This document shows positions 23,750 through 31,852 of a stretch of 40,389 bases of DNA, in pieces. Made by a program: the position numbers and the translations under genes. Each line of letters starts with the position of its first letter. The first letter of the stretch is position 1. The notes below the pieces were generated by a model that had not been told where the DNA came from, searched no databases, and saw nothing but the letters and a program-made list of their open reading frames with translations. This stretch comes from a virus, in IMG/VR virus record IMGVR_UViG_3300034198_023065, positions 1 through 40,389 of that record. One strand, written 5' to 3'.

Positions 23750-24904
23750 ATGTTGTCGGCAACTACAACTGTGCGCAGCGTATTTGCGCCCGTGCCGGCG
23801 TTCTCGTTCTCGGCCAGCCAGCTAGAAGAGTGCCGGAAGTTTCTGGAGATGCGCTCCGCCAGCACGGAGTCGGTCCCGGTCGTCGAGGAATCCCAGTTGG
23901 TCATGGGACCCGATGGCAGCATTGTCGAGAACGGCTACCGGTTTAACGCTATAGGTTTCCGGGCGCTATCGTCTGTTTTGTCTGTCGGGCTGGCGCAGTT
24001 GTTTAACGAGCTGTCGGGCGAGAACGTCCGGCAAGTTCGTACGACTACTCGCGCAAACGACATTGCCGCGGCGGTCAGTATTTACAACACGACGCTACGT
24101 GTTAGATTCGATGCGTTGCGCGAGCGCACTCTGCTGGTGAACCACCGCGAGCGGTCAGTCGAAGGCTTTCTGGGCCTCGATCACCGCATGCTTGACAACA
24201 GTTTGTTTATGGAAACCGTCAGCAACGAACTGTACGATAAACAACCGCAGGCCGAGTTTTTTCGCGCGGAACTTCTGGGGCGAGAGCTGCGGCTGTATTT
24301 CATAGATCCCAAATCGCGGCGTACAGATATCTATACCGATCCGCGGCACACTTTTGCGGCTGGTTGGTATTTCTCAAACCGCGAAGACACGGGGAACGCG
24401 ATCCGGGCGTCTACGTGTTTGTACACAAAGTTTGGCGCAGCGTTGTCTCCAGCAGGTAAAGGTGGCCGGCTGAATCATACCGGCGCCGACCTTGTTGGCC
24501 GTACAGCGATTCTGGCGTCCAACGTGGCCGAGCGCAGTATTGATATGACCACCGTGGCAAATCGCGTCTCAGCACTCATGGGCTTGTCGCTGGAATTTTC
24601 GCCAGACAAGACAACCATGGACGCCGCGACCGATAAGTGGACTTCGTACCTGATGAAATTCAAGGTCACGCGAGAAGACGCCAAACAAATTATCAAAAAC
24701 ACGGCAATGGTGGGTGCGGACATAGAGCCGCGCGACGCTATTGACGTTTACACAAAAGAAGTGCTTAGGCAGCGAACAGCCTACGACTTGTTTTGTTCCG
24801 TGTTGCGGTGCTCGCGCGGGCATTACCACACCCTGCGCGACCTACTGCAAACAACCGCGCTTGAATTGCTGCTTCCTGCTCCGAAAAGCAGAAAGCGAAA
24901 ATAG
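23750..24904 (+). CDS. Hypothetical protein, 384 aa (weak DUF932-like appearance)
   Basis: Unrecognised by firm motif. The segment NGYRFNAIGFRALSSVLSVG followed by a helix and a VSIYNTTLRVRFDALRERTLLV strand-loop pattern is reminiscent of DUF932 phage/plasmid proteins, but this is only a faint resemblance. The tail is basic (PAPKSRKRK). The protein begins with a Thr/Ser/Ala-rich stretch. It lies between unknown genes and is followed by a 27-base gap holding a possible phage promoter. Real gene, function unknown. Confidence 0.8.
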   Translation: MLSATTTVRSVFAPVPAFSFSASQLEECRKFLEMRSASTESVPVVEESQLVMGPDGSIVENGYRFNAIGFRALSSVLSVGLAQLFNELSGENVRQVRTTTRANDIAAAVSIYNTTLRVRFDALRERTLLVNHRERSVEGFLGLDHRMLDNSLFMETVSNELYDKQPQAEFFRAELLGRELRLYFIDPKSRRTDIYTDPRHTFAAGWYFSNREDTGNAIRASTCLYTKFGAALSPAGKGGRLNHTGADLVGRTAILASNVAERSIDMTTVANRVSALMGLSLEFSPDKTTMDAATDKWTSYLMKFKVTREDAKQIIKNTAMVGADIEPRDAIDVYTKEVLRQRTAYDLFCSVLRCSRGHYHTLRDLLQTTALELLLPAPKSRKRK

Positions 24905-24927
24905 TTAACCTCACTTATAGGGAGAGA
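24902..24927 (+). promoter_or_regulatory. Possible T7/T3-type RNA polymerase promoter
   Basis: GTTAACC, then TCACT, then TATAGGGAGA lies immediately upstream of the ATG at 24932. It closely resembles T3 (TTAACCC, TCACT, AAAGGGAGA) and T7 (CACTATAGGGAGA) promoters with one extra T before TATA. The GGGAGAG part also serves as the ribosome binding site, so chance similarity is possible. No single-subunit RNA polymerase gene is in the window. Confidence 0.4.
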
Positions 24928-24931
24928 TTCA

Positions 24932-25819
24932 ATGGGTAGGAAGTCTAAGGCAGCGGCGATGATTCAGGCTGACATGGTCGAGTCTCGTAATTCGCCGCTC
25001 TTAGTAGCAACGGAGAATTTGACGCCTGAGTTGCAGGACGTCGTTTCCGAAATCGACGGTCTGTTCAGTGACGCACAGGAAGCTAGCCTGCGCGCGTACT
25101 GGCGGATCGGGAAGCTTATTTCGGAGGTAAAAGGAGATCCAGAACGCTATCTGACGCCGGAACAGCAAGCGCAGCACATTGACGGAGCATCGCTGCTCAT
25201 GTCGATCTTTGCGCCTGTTTACACCGTGGAGCAGATGCGCGGTGCCGTGAGCTTCTTCGAGAAGTACCCGAGCGAAGCCGAGATTATTCGGCTGCTCAGC
25301 CTACGATGCCCTGACCGCCCTCGCTGGCGGCTGACGACATCGCACGTGCAACTTCTCACGCAGATTCCCGACGACCAGCAGCGCGCTGCGGTCGAGGAGA
25401 AGTGCGCTGAGGAGGCTTACACGGCCCGCACGCTGGCGACTGAGCTGCAGGAGATGCGCGGTAAGCAGAAGACAAGCGGTCGCACGCATCAGTCGCCCAA
25501 GGGGCTCAAGCAGCAGCTTCACGATCTGCTGCAGCATCAGCGGCGCTGGATTTCTCGTTCTGATTCGCTCTGGTTGAGCGAAAAGCGTGACAACATTTAC
25601 GACGACATTGTAAATGCTGCACCGTCAAAGTTCGATGCAACTGTTCAAGGTTACTTTACCGAGATCATCGAAAACTTTGAGAAGCTGTCTGACATCGTGG
25701 CGGATCACCGCGCGATGTGCGCTAAGGTTCGGGAGGAGCTGGACAAGCGCGAAGAGGTTGATGACGATACGGAAGAGCAGGAAGCCTCGCCGCGTCGCCG
25801 GTCCAATATGACGCGTTAG
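24932..25819 (+). CDS. YhcG-N/DUF1016-N-like protein without nuclease domain, 295 aa
   Basis: Residues about 45-180 resemble the N-terminal helical domain of YhcG/DUF1016 proteins: RAYWRIGKLISEV matches the LYWeIGk.I motif, and LTTSHVQLLTQIPDDQQR followed by YTARTLATELQEM matches the SH..LL....WsvR.L..qI pattern. The PD-(D/E)XK nuclease half of YhcG is missing. Instead the C-terminus is helical, Glu/Asp-rich and ends in a basic PRRRSNMTR tail. The ATG follows GGGAGAG. It could bind DNA or interfere with host nucleases; this is inferred, not shown. Confidence 0.75.
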   Translation: MGRKSKAAAMIQADMVESRNSPLLVATENLTPELQDVVSEIDGLFSDAQEASLRAYWRIGKLISEVKGDPERYLTPEQQAQHIDGASLLMSIFAPVYTVEQMRGAVSFFEKYPSEAEIIRLLSLRCPDRPRWRLTTSHVQLLTQIPDDQQRAAVEEKCAEEAYTARTLATELQEMRGKQKTSGRTHQSPKGLKQQLHDLLQHQRRWISRSDSLWLSEKRDNIYDDIVNAAPSKFDATVQGYFTEIIENFEKLSDIVADHRAMCAKVREELDKREEVDDDTEEQEASPRRRSNMTR

Positions 25820-25827
25820 GAGGTTTT

Positions 25828-26376
25828 ATGTTTTCTGTACGTAATGTTCCAATTGTGATTGAGCCCGGCGTTGGTGCGCTGGAGGCCGAGTTCTATATCA
25901 AAGATAATGAACGCGGTCATCGCACATTTCCGCTGCAGCTCCAGCGCCTCGAACTTAACGAGCAGGTTGTGGAAAAGTTGCCGTTTGTTCCGGCAACGCA
26001 ATTTCCCCACGCTTTCTCGTTAGTCGGCGACGTTGATAAATCGGCGGTCATTGTGGTCTATGACTTTCTGGGTCGGATTGCCTGTGTTTACACGCGCGGC
26101 GACGATAAGTCGGCGTGGGACAGGTGCGACGTCGCAGACGAGCACGCAGGCAAAACGGTAACTCAGTTTTCGGTGCGGTTCAATTTTGCGTCGGTGAAAG
26201 AACGCACGACGTTTCTTGAACTGGTCGATAAGATGGTCAAAGACGCCAAGAAAAATATCGAGCCTGATTCACAAAACGTGATGCGGGTTTTGAAGCTTCT
26301 TGGTCGGTCGCGCGTGCCGCCGGTTGTCATGCCGGTTGCGGTAGCGAAGGCAGCGCTAGCGCCAGCGAGGCTATAA
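25828..26376 (+). CDS. Hypothetical protein, 182 aa
   Basis: Unrecognised. The first 120 residues look beta-rich (short strands with FSVRNVPIVIEPG and AVIVVYDFLGRIACVYTRG), then a helical section, then a hydrophobic PVVMPVAVAKAALAPARL tail. A strong AGGAGG ribosome binding site precedes the ATG, suggesting high expression. It is separated by only eight bases from the YhcG-N-like gene and is followed by a glycosyltransferase gene. Confidence 0.8.
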   Translation: MFSVRNVPIVIEPGVGALEAEFYIKDNERGHRTFPLQLQRLELNEQVVEKLPFVPATQFPHAFSLVGDVDKSAVIVVYDFLGRIACVYTRGDDKSAWDRCDVADEHAGKTVTQFSVRFNFASVKERTTFLELVDKMVKDAKKNIEPDSQNVMRVLKLLGRSRVPPVVMPVAVAKAALAPARL

Positions 26377-26400
26377 ATCTTTAGTTGAACGGAGTCGTGT

Positions 26401-27099
26401 ATGGCGGATGGAGCCGCTTCTGTTTGTATCTGCGTCTTATTTTACGGCGCAGAAAACAAACACTTTCAACTTGCGCAACGCGTGCTTAACGGCCCGATGC
26501 GCGAACTGGCTACACAAAACGTCTCTTTTCGTTTTGGGTGCAATGCCGTAGGGCCAGACACGACTCAATTTCTTCTCCAGCAGGTTGCTGATCATTTTCA
26601 CTCAGCAACAATTTTTCACAGCACTAAAAACCTGATGAAGTACCCGATGATGCGGCGTATGTTTTATGAGCCGCTGATCACAGAACCGATTACGATGTGG
26701 TTTGACCACGATTCGTATCTTGAGCCAGCAGATGACATTCACAACTGGTTTGCGCGTGTAACAACCAACGTAAACGGGTGCAACCTCGTCGGGTCGGTCG
26801 AACGGGCGAAACTCCCAGATGAGCAGTTGCGGTGGATGCAACAGCAGCCGTGGTTCAATCCCGCGTACGACAAGACTTATCTGCCGTATGTAATTGGCGG
26901 ATGGTGGGCAATCAAAACAGAGCTGTTGTACCAGTTCGACTTTCCGCCGGTAGGATTTCAACAGAAGTATGGCGAACGCGTTCTTGGCGCAGCATTCAAG
27001 CATCAAGACATTCGTTTTTGTCATTTTCGTGAGGGCGTGAAAATCAACGTCAACGATTCCGGCGTAGAAACTGCAGAACCAAGGACTATGACGGCATGA
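26401..27099 (+). CDS. Glycosyltransferase, GT-A fold (GT2-like)
   Basis: A 232-aa protein. It starts with the beta-strand CICVLFYGAE typical of GT2 enzymes, contains a DxD-type metal/sugar-nucleotide motif in MWFDHDSYL near 102-104, and has a GGWWAIKTELL acceptor-side segment near 165-175. It would transfer a sugar from a nucleotide-sugar donor; the acceptor could be DNA bases, a virion protein or a host surface sugar. CGGAG precedes the ATG, and the next gene overlaps in an ATGA arrangement. No membrane helix is present, so it acts in the cytoplasm. Confidence 0.82.
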   Translation: MADGAASVCICVLFYGAENKHFQLAQRVLNGPMRELATQNVSFRFGCNAVGPDTTQFLLQQVADHFHSATIFHSTKNLMKYPMMRRMFYEPLITEPITMWFDHDSYLEPADDIHNWFARVTTNVNGCNLVGSVERAKLPDEQLRWMQQQPWFNPAYDKTYLPYVIGGWWAIKTELLYQFDFPPVGFQQKYGERVLGAAFKHQDIRFCHFREGVKINVNDSGVETAEPRTMTA

Positions 27100-27500
27100 A
27101 AGTTTCTGTAGCCCGTTTAGATATGAAAAAGACCCGAGAGCGCTGGCCGGAAGGCGTTCCGTTTGAGCCGGCCCTGATCAAACCAATTGACGAGGTTGGT
27201 GGCGCTAAGTGGCACATTCTGGACGCCGCCTACAACCCGGGCGAACAGCCTGTATGGGCTTTTTCCGAGCACGACGAGTATTTACGAGTTCCGCTTTTTT
27301 CGTACGATCTTAATCCGGCAGCAGATCTTGCTATGGCGTTTCTGTTGCAGATCGGGTTATCTTGCGCAGCTTACCTGCCGCGACCAGTTCACCACTTTTA
27401 TGTGGCCACTGGAAATCCGGTTGAGTTGCTGTATGATCCCGATACCGGGTTGAACAGCGGACTACGTTACTGGTTTGGGTTTGCAGTTAAAACACTTTAA
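27096..27500 (+). CDS. Hypothetical protein, 134 aa
   Basis: Unrecognised. Mixed alpha/beta with many Pro and aromatic residues. ATGA coupling to the glycosyltransferase makes it a likely functional partner, for example an acceptor-recognition or accessory subunit. No motif supports this beyond position. Confidence 0.78.
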   Translation: MKVSVARLDMKKTRERWPEGVPFEPALIKPIDEVGGAKWHILDAAYNPGEQPVWAFSEHDEYLRVPLFSYDLNPAADLAMAFLLQIGLSCAAYLPRPVHHFYVATGNPVELLYDPDTGLNSGLRYWFGFAVKTL

Positions 27501-27510
27501 GGACGAAACA

Positions 27511-28158
27511 ATGGCAAAGACGACGATTGTAGACGCAGTAAGTGAAGCCAAGGGCGCCGCTTGCAGCACCGGCGGCACGACTAACGTAACAGTGCCGATC
27601 AAGATGGACGCGTCAGCGCTGGCAAAGGCATTGCAGACTGCTGCTTCCCAGCCGCAGACTATTAAAATAAACCCGTCGACGTTGATTAAGGAATCGGCTG
27701 CGCGGATGGAAGAGATGTACACCCGGTTTAACGCGTTACGACAGATCGGCGCGGAACTCCACGGCAAAACATTGAGCGACCCGATTCCCGAGACAATCAA
27801 GATCGAAGATATCGCGATTACGTTTCGGCCCGTCAAAGACGGTAAAGAATTGGAGCCGGTTGTCGCGCATATCAAGCATGTGGTGTGCGTCGGCGATATC
27901 GCTAATTTACTGTCGAGTGAGCTGGGGACGATTATTTTGTCGCTTGAGCAGGAAGCGCTGGCTGTCAAAGAGACCGCCACGACAGCCGAAGAGACCTGCA
28001 CCAAAGCCCGGCAGCAGTGGGAAGCCAACAACCCTGATCGCAAGGTCGTGGTACGTGGTGACGGCGCCGGGCTCAGCACTGTACCGGCAACCCCGGAACA
28101 GCTTACAACGCCTGCGGATGTAACATTGCGGGGCGCCGATGAAACGCCCTCAGTTTAG
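27511..28158 (+). CDS. Hypothetical protein, 215 aa
   Basis: Unrecognised. The ATG at 27511 follows AAGGACG, a good ribosome binding site; an earlier in-frame start would overlap the previous gene. The middle (about 60-170) is helical, with a run ALAVKETATTAEETCTKARQ resembling a coiled coil; both ends are Thr/Pro-rich and probably flexible. The next gene starts inside its last 20 bases. Confidence 0.78.
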   Translation: MAKTTIVDAVSEAKGAACSTGGTTNVTVPIKMDASALAKALQTAASQPQTIKINPSTLIKESAARMEEMYTRFNALRQIGAELHGKTLSDPIPETIKIEDIAITFRPVKDGKELEPVVAHIKHVVCVGDIANLLSSELGTIILSLEQEALAVKETATTAEETCTKARQQWEANNPDRKVVVRGDGAGLSTVPATPEQLTTPADVTLRGADETPSV

Positions 28159-28990
28159 TTATGTGCGCTTGCGCCAGTGTCGCGACAAACTCGCTGAGCG
28201 CGCTCTTCGGCCGTACATCGACGCAAATGTAGCCGGAGAGACGTTACGCGACATTTGCCGCGACGTGCTGGCCGAGTTACCATCTGCTGTGTCGCAGCCG
28301 GCGGTGTTTGATTCTGTCCGTGCGTTAGCCGGCACGCGACTGTCAAAGCGCGCCGCGTACGAGTTGGCGTGGCGACTCGCCGGTAATATTGAAACGCTTA
28401 AGGCTGGGCTTCCGGTATTGCCGTGGACGCGGCAACTGGAAGACGAGCTTGTACCGGTGTGTGTCGAAGGCGTACGACCGTATAAACGCAAGACAGTCTC
28501 GGGGTATTTACTTGAATGTCGCGCAGTCGGCGGTTCGCCGGCGGCTATGTTGTTTACGCAGTTTTTCTCGCAGAACAGTTGCCGGGCGATTTCTCAAACG
28601 CTCGGCTTTTCCGCGCCGTGGGGCGCATATCCGTATACAACGGCTATGCACTTTTTAAACTTGCTATTCTTTGCGCATGTCGAAGCGGAGCGGAGTCGAG
28701 AACAACCTGCGTTCTCGAAAGTAAGCGTCAGCAGCAGCATGCAGCGCGATAACCGCGGGCTCATCGAGGTGCGTACGCGTGCTCGACCGTGTCCCGATGG
28801 TTATGAGCATTCGTGCTTGCACTGCTGGCTGGGCGCAGACCAGTGCATGTTTGCTACCCATCAGCGCACGTACGTAACCCGGTATTGCGAGGCGTGCCAA
28901 ACAGACGCGTTTTTTGACCCAAAAGATTCTGGTTTGCTGTGTATCCGCTGCCGACAAGCGGCGTCGCGGCAAATAGAATCTGCGCCATAG
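28139..28990 (+). CDS. Cysteine-rich zinc-ribbon-like protein, 283 aa
   Basis: The first 220 residues are helical and basic. The last 65 residues contain CPDGYEHSCLHCWLGADQC, then YCEACQ and CIRCRQ. Several CxxC pairs imply one or two structural zinc sites at the C-terminus, possibly for nucleic acid or protein binding. The start overlaps the previous gene by 20 bases. No named family recognised; the zinc-ribbon reading is from cysteine spacing alone. Confidence 0.78.
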   Translation: MKRPQFSYVRLRQCRDKLAERALRPYIDANVAGETLRDICRDVLAELPSAVSQPAVFDSVRALAGTRLSKRAAYELAWRLAGNIETLKAGLPVLPWTRQLEDELVPVCVEGVRPYKRKTVSGYLLECRAVGGSPAAMLFTQFFSQNSCRAISQTLGFSAPWGAYPYTTAMHFLNLLFFAHVEAERSREQPAFSKVSVSSSMQRDNRGLIEVRTRARPCPDGYEHSCLHCWLGADQCMFATHQRTYVTRYCEACQTDAFFDPKDSGLLCIRCRQAASRQIESAP

Positions 28991-29000
28991 AAAGGACGTT

Positions 29001-29672
29001 ATGAGCAGCATTGGTTATCGCCAAAAAGGCGACAGCGGCCCGTTATACAACCCGGAGCGCGACTACGCGTACATCACGCCGACGTTGATGGTGCGTGCAA
29101 TTGAGAATCTTGACTCCGCCGCGCGCACTGGTGACGCGCTCGCTTGGTACGAAGAACACAACATCTCGCAAGACGAGATTGTAAAAATTGCGGAAGCTCT
29201 AGCTGCCGCGCAACGTGATTTTGTGAACGGCGCTGACCCAGTGCGCACGTTTGAACAAGCGCTGAACCGGCGCGACTTCTTTGCGTTTAGATATCCAGTA
29301 AGGCTAGCGCTGTTTGCGGCAATCGGCGAAGTGTTCTGCGCCGCGTGGTTTAAGGGTGTTCGCGAAGTATCTGTGATCGGCGAAGAATCTCCTGCCGCTG
29401 TCGGCATGGCGCGTTTTGCCGCGACGGTTGTTGAGTTCGCAGCGCGCAATGGTACACCGACGTACAACGCCAACTTTATGGCCGAGCATTTGAAAATGGT
29501 GAACGACGTATTGCAGACTCGGCTCAACGTGGTGTATAAGGAGTTGCAAGATACACAAGCAAAACTCAGTGAGACCGCCGCGGCGCTTGCTGAAGCGAAA
29601 CAACCTAAGCCGTCGTGGTGGCGGCGATGCGTTGCTTGGTGTTTAGATATCTTGCCGGCGTTTACGAATTAA
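29001..29672 (+). CDS. Hypothetical protein with C-terminal coiled coil, 223 aa
   Basis: Unrecognised. A helical body is followed near residues 165-200 by a Glu/Gln/Ala-rich coiled-coil stretch (VYKELQDTQAKLSETAAALAE). The tail PSWWRRCVAWCLDILPAF is Trp- and Cys-rich, hydrophobic with basic residues, so it may contact a membrane or a partner. GAAAGGA precedes the ATG. It is followed directly by the RuvC-like gene. Confidence 0.78.
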   Translation: MSSIGYRQKGDSGPLYNPERDYAYITPTLMVRAIENLDSAARTGDALAWYEEHNISQDEIVKIAEALAAAQRDFVNGADPVRTFEQALNRRDFFAFRYPVRLALFAAIGEVFCAAWFKGVREVSVIGEESPAAVGMARFAATVVEFAARNGTPTYNANFMAEHLKMVNDVLQTRLNVVYKELQDTQAKLSETAAALAEAKQPKPSWWRRCVAWCLDILPAFTN

Positions 29673-29686
29673 GTCAGGAGCGTTGC

Positions 29687-30328
29687 GTGCCCAAGTACAG
29701 AATGTACAAAGACCCCAAACAGTTTGGGGCGAAGCTGGATAAAAAGCCGGCAGACGCAATTCGGTTCCTTGGGCTTGATTTAGGTAGTAACTGCGGCGTC
29801 GCGGTTTACGACTTTATCCCCGGCAAAAAAATGCTGCAGGAAAAGCTGCAGCTGTTTCAGTGGGATCTGTCGGTACAGGGTCTCGAATCAGGAGCGTCGC
29901 GTTTTGTGCGGCTGCGCGCGTTTCTCAATACCGTAGCGCCTGACGTCGTTGGCTATGAAGACGTCAAATACACCCCACCGCGCGAATTCTTTGTAAACAA
30001 AAAGTTCGGCATTCCCGCGGTGCTGTCTCGCGTGGCTACCGCCTCGGAGGTTCTGGGTGGTATGAAGGTCACAGTTGCCACGTGGGCCGAAGAGGCCGAT
30101 TTAATATCTACTGGTTTTGCTATCAGTACGATCAAGAAATTCGCGACCGGTAACGGCAAATCGAGTAAAGAAGACATGATCGCCGCCGCTAACAAGTCTC
30201 TGGGCGCAGCGTTTGACTCAGCAAAGTACAAATCGACTGGCATTGATAACGTTGTAGACGCTGCGTTTGTGTTACTGCTGCTGATACAGACAACAAACGC
30301 CGGGCTGACAAACGCAAAAAAACAGTGA
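29687..30328 (+). CDS. RuvC-like Holliday junction resolvase
   Basis: A 213-aa RNase H-fold nuclease. The first acidic motif is LGLDLGSNCGVAVYDF (Asp near 31), then a central Glu in VVGYEDVKY near 90, and a final GIDNVVDAAF near 185-194 with two Asp. These are the four acidic metal ligands of RuvC-type resolvases. It would cut branched DNA produced during recombination-dependent replication, before packaging. The GTG at 29687 follows AGGAG by seven bases; an ATG at 29702 is a weaker option. Confidence 0.88.
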   Translation: MPKYRMYKDPKQFGAKLDKKPADAIRFLGLDLGSNCGVAVYDFIPGKKMLQEKLQLFQWDLSVQGLESGASRFVRLRAFLNTVAPDVVGYEDVKYTPPREFFVNKKFGIPAVLSRVATASEVLGGMKVTVATWAEEADLISTGFAISTIKKFATGNGKSSKEDMIAAANKSLGAAFDSAKYKSTGIDNVVDAAFVLLLLIQTTNAGLTNAKKQ

Positions 30329-30334
30329 TGCGGC

Positions 30335-30976
30335 ATGAACCGGCCGAACACCTTTGTACAAATTGACGAAATCACCGGCGCCGATTCTATTGCGCCGCTT
30401 TCGTGCGCGGACGCCCTGAGTCAGCGCGACAATCCGCTTGTGTTGTTCACTGCCGCGTTACTGTTTACGCGCGGCGGCTTTGACCGCGACCCGGTTGTCG
30501 AATTTGACGCACGCTTTCCAGCCGACTCCGATGACCTGCGGCCATTCTTTGTCGATCTTGCCCGGGAGCACCAGCGCTTCTTTTCTGGGTTCGGCGTCAT
30601 TCCGGCGCCCGGCAGGCAAAAGCCAGTCAACTGGGATAAACGGCTGTACTGCATTGACCAGCGGCGCAAAGACGAGTGCTTTGAGTTTCTAGGTGGTATT
30701 GCGTATTCCAACCCAGCGGCGCAGTTATTTGCCAATTCGTTTTTGCAGCCGGTGATGGTACCCGATCCGACGTCGCGTACCGGGCAGTTTTTAGAAATAC
30801 ACGTTGCCGGCGTTATGACCAACAAGTTTGTGTTGTATGCTGAGCCGCAAATAAACGCGCCAGCGATTGCGCGACAGGTCAGCACCGCCCAGCCGCACTT
30901 GATTCCGCACAGTATTTATCAGGCCGGCATAATGAGCGGTTTCAACGGCAAAGACCCGCTAGATATAAGGGAGTAA
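30335..30976 (+). CDS. Hypothetical protein, 213 aa
   Basis: Unrecognised. Mixed alpha/beta, rich in Asp, Pro and Phe, with a QPVMVPDPTSRTGQFLEIHVA strand-like section. Its start is weakly marked but only six bases from the RuvC-like stop, and its stop is one base from the next ATG. Position suggests the same operon as the resolvase. Function unknown. Confidence 0.77.
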   Translation: MNRPNTFVQIDEITGADSIAPLSCADALSQRDNPLVLFTAALLFTRGGFDRDPVVEFDARFPADSDDLRPFFVDLAREHQRFFSGFGVIPAPGRQKPVNWDKRLYCIDQRRKDECFEFLGGIAYSNPAAQLFANSFLQPVMVPDPTSRTGQFLEIHVAGVMTNKFVLYAEPQINAPAIARQVSTAQPHLIPHSIYQAGIMSGFNGKDPLDIRE

Positions 30977-30977
30977 C

Positions 30978-31412
30978 ATGGACGACGCGCCCACACCGGA
31001 AACCGACGCTAAGCCAGAGCACTATTACGCGGTTATCCTCACACCTGAAGGTGACTTTAAGGTTGAGGAATTTGACGCGCTGGATAAACTGACTGCGCGG
31101 CTCAAAGAACTAGTGAACCGAGACGTCAGCGTGTTCAGCTTTGCCGGCGTCCGGTTAAACATATCTAAACCGCCGTTCCGGCATCTGCTTACGCCGTGGG
31201 GCAACCTGCCGCTGTTTGATATTTCGGCAGACAGCCTTGAACCAGACGAGACGGGTTATCTCGGCGTCGACCCGGTGCATCTCGAAGCGCCGCCGGAAAT
31301 AAAAACACCGAGCGCGCCCAAATCGTCCGTAAACTCGGGCGACTTCTTTTCTGATGAAGACGACGGCTCTTTAAACGTCTTCAATGGCGTGCTGCCGGAC
31401 CCCGACAGCTGA
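30978..31412 (+). CDS. Hypothetical acidic protein, 144 aa
   Basis: Unrecognised. A compact beta-alpha start (YYAVILTPEGDFKVEEFDALDKLTARL) suggests a small ferredoxin-like or SH3-like fold, followed by an acidic, flexible tail (DFFSDEDDGSLNVFNG). A clear GGGAG ribosome binding site precedes the ATG. The gene ends a long coupled operon before a 107-base gap. Confidence 0.77.
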   Translation: MDDAPTPETDAKPEHYYAVILTPEGDFKVEEFDALDKLTARLKELVNRDVSVFSFAGVRLNISKPPFRHLLTPWGNLPLFDISADSLEPDETGYLGVDPVHLEAPPEIKTPSAPKSSVNSGDFFSDEDDGSLNVFNGVLPDPDS

Positions 31413-31519
31413 ACTAAATTTTTCAGCATAACCGGGCATATTTGTTGTACTGCGCTTTATTGTTGAGCGCGGGCAGCATTAATAACCGCAGCTATATCGC
31501 TGCAAGGGGGATCTCATGC
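31413..31519 (+). other. Intergenic leader with hairpin and three-codon minigene
   Basis: No standard gene. A hairpin, GCAGC (31488-31492) with GCTGC (31499-31503), encloses TATATC. It is followed at once by AAGGGGG and ATG CGT GCG TAA (31516-31527), a two-sense-codon reading frame after the start. The longer gene most likely starts at GTG 31520 in another frame. Weak promoter-like elements are present but none is convincing. Confidence 0.4.
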
Positions 31520-31852
31520 GTGCGTAATGTAGTGCGATTCAAAGGACGGCCTGTTCGTAGACAGGAAGTTCTCGATGTAACTCGGATTCTCGTTCAGTTT
31601 TACGACAAGACTTCAAGTGAAGACTATGAAGAAATTGTCGTAACGCCGAAAGAGTGGTCCTTATATTCGTCGAAACACTTTGAATCCCAATTCGTCAAGG
31701 ATGGGCATTTGCAAAAAGGAGTTAGTAGTGGATATCGCGAAAACACAGGCAACGATAATCGCGGCGTTCGATCGGGTAGCGGCTCGCTGCGAAGAATTCG
31801 TGGCGGTAAGTTGGCTAGCCGGCGAAGGCAAAAAGTTCGACTCGCCTCTTAG
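31520..31852 (+). CDS. Hypothetical basic protein, 110 aa
   Basis: Unrecognised. The GTG at 31520 lies nine bases after AAGGGGG. Residues 1-65 read like a normal folded protein (VRFKGRPVRRQEVLDVTRIL, then TSSEDYEEIVVTPKEW). The last 42 residues are basic and Gly/Arg-rich and overlap the following gene by 125 bases, so this tail may be less constrained. The start is uncertain because a tiny ATG reading frame uses the same ribosome binding site. Confidence 0.55.
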   Translation: MRNVVRFKGRPVRRQEVLDVTRILVQFYDKTSSEDYEEIVVTPKEWSLYSSKHFESQFVKDGHLQKGVSSGYRENTGNDNRGVRSGSGSLRRIRGGKLASRRRQKVRLAS

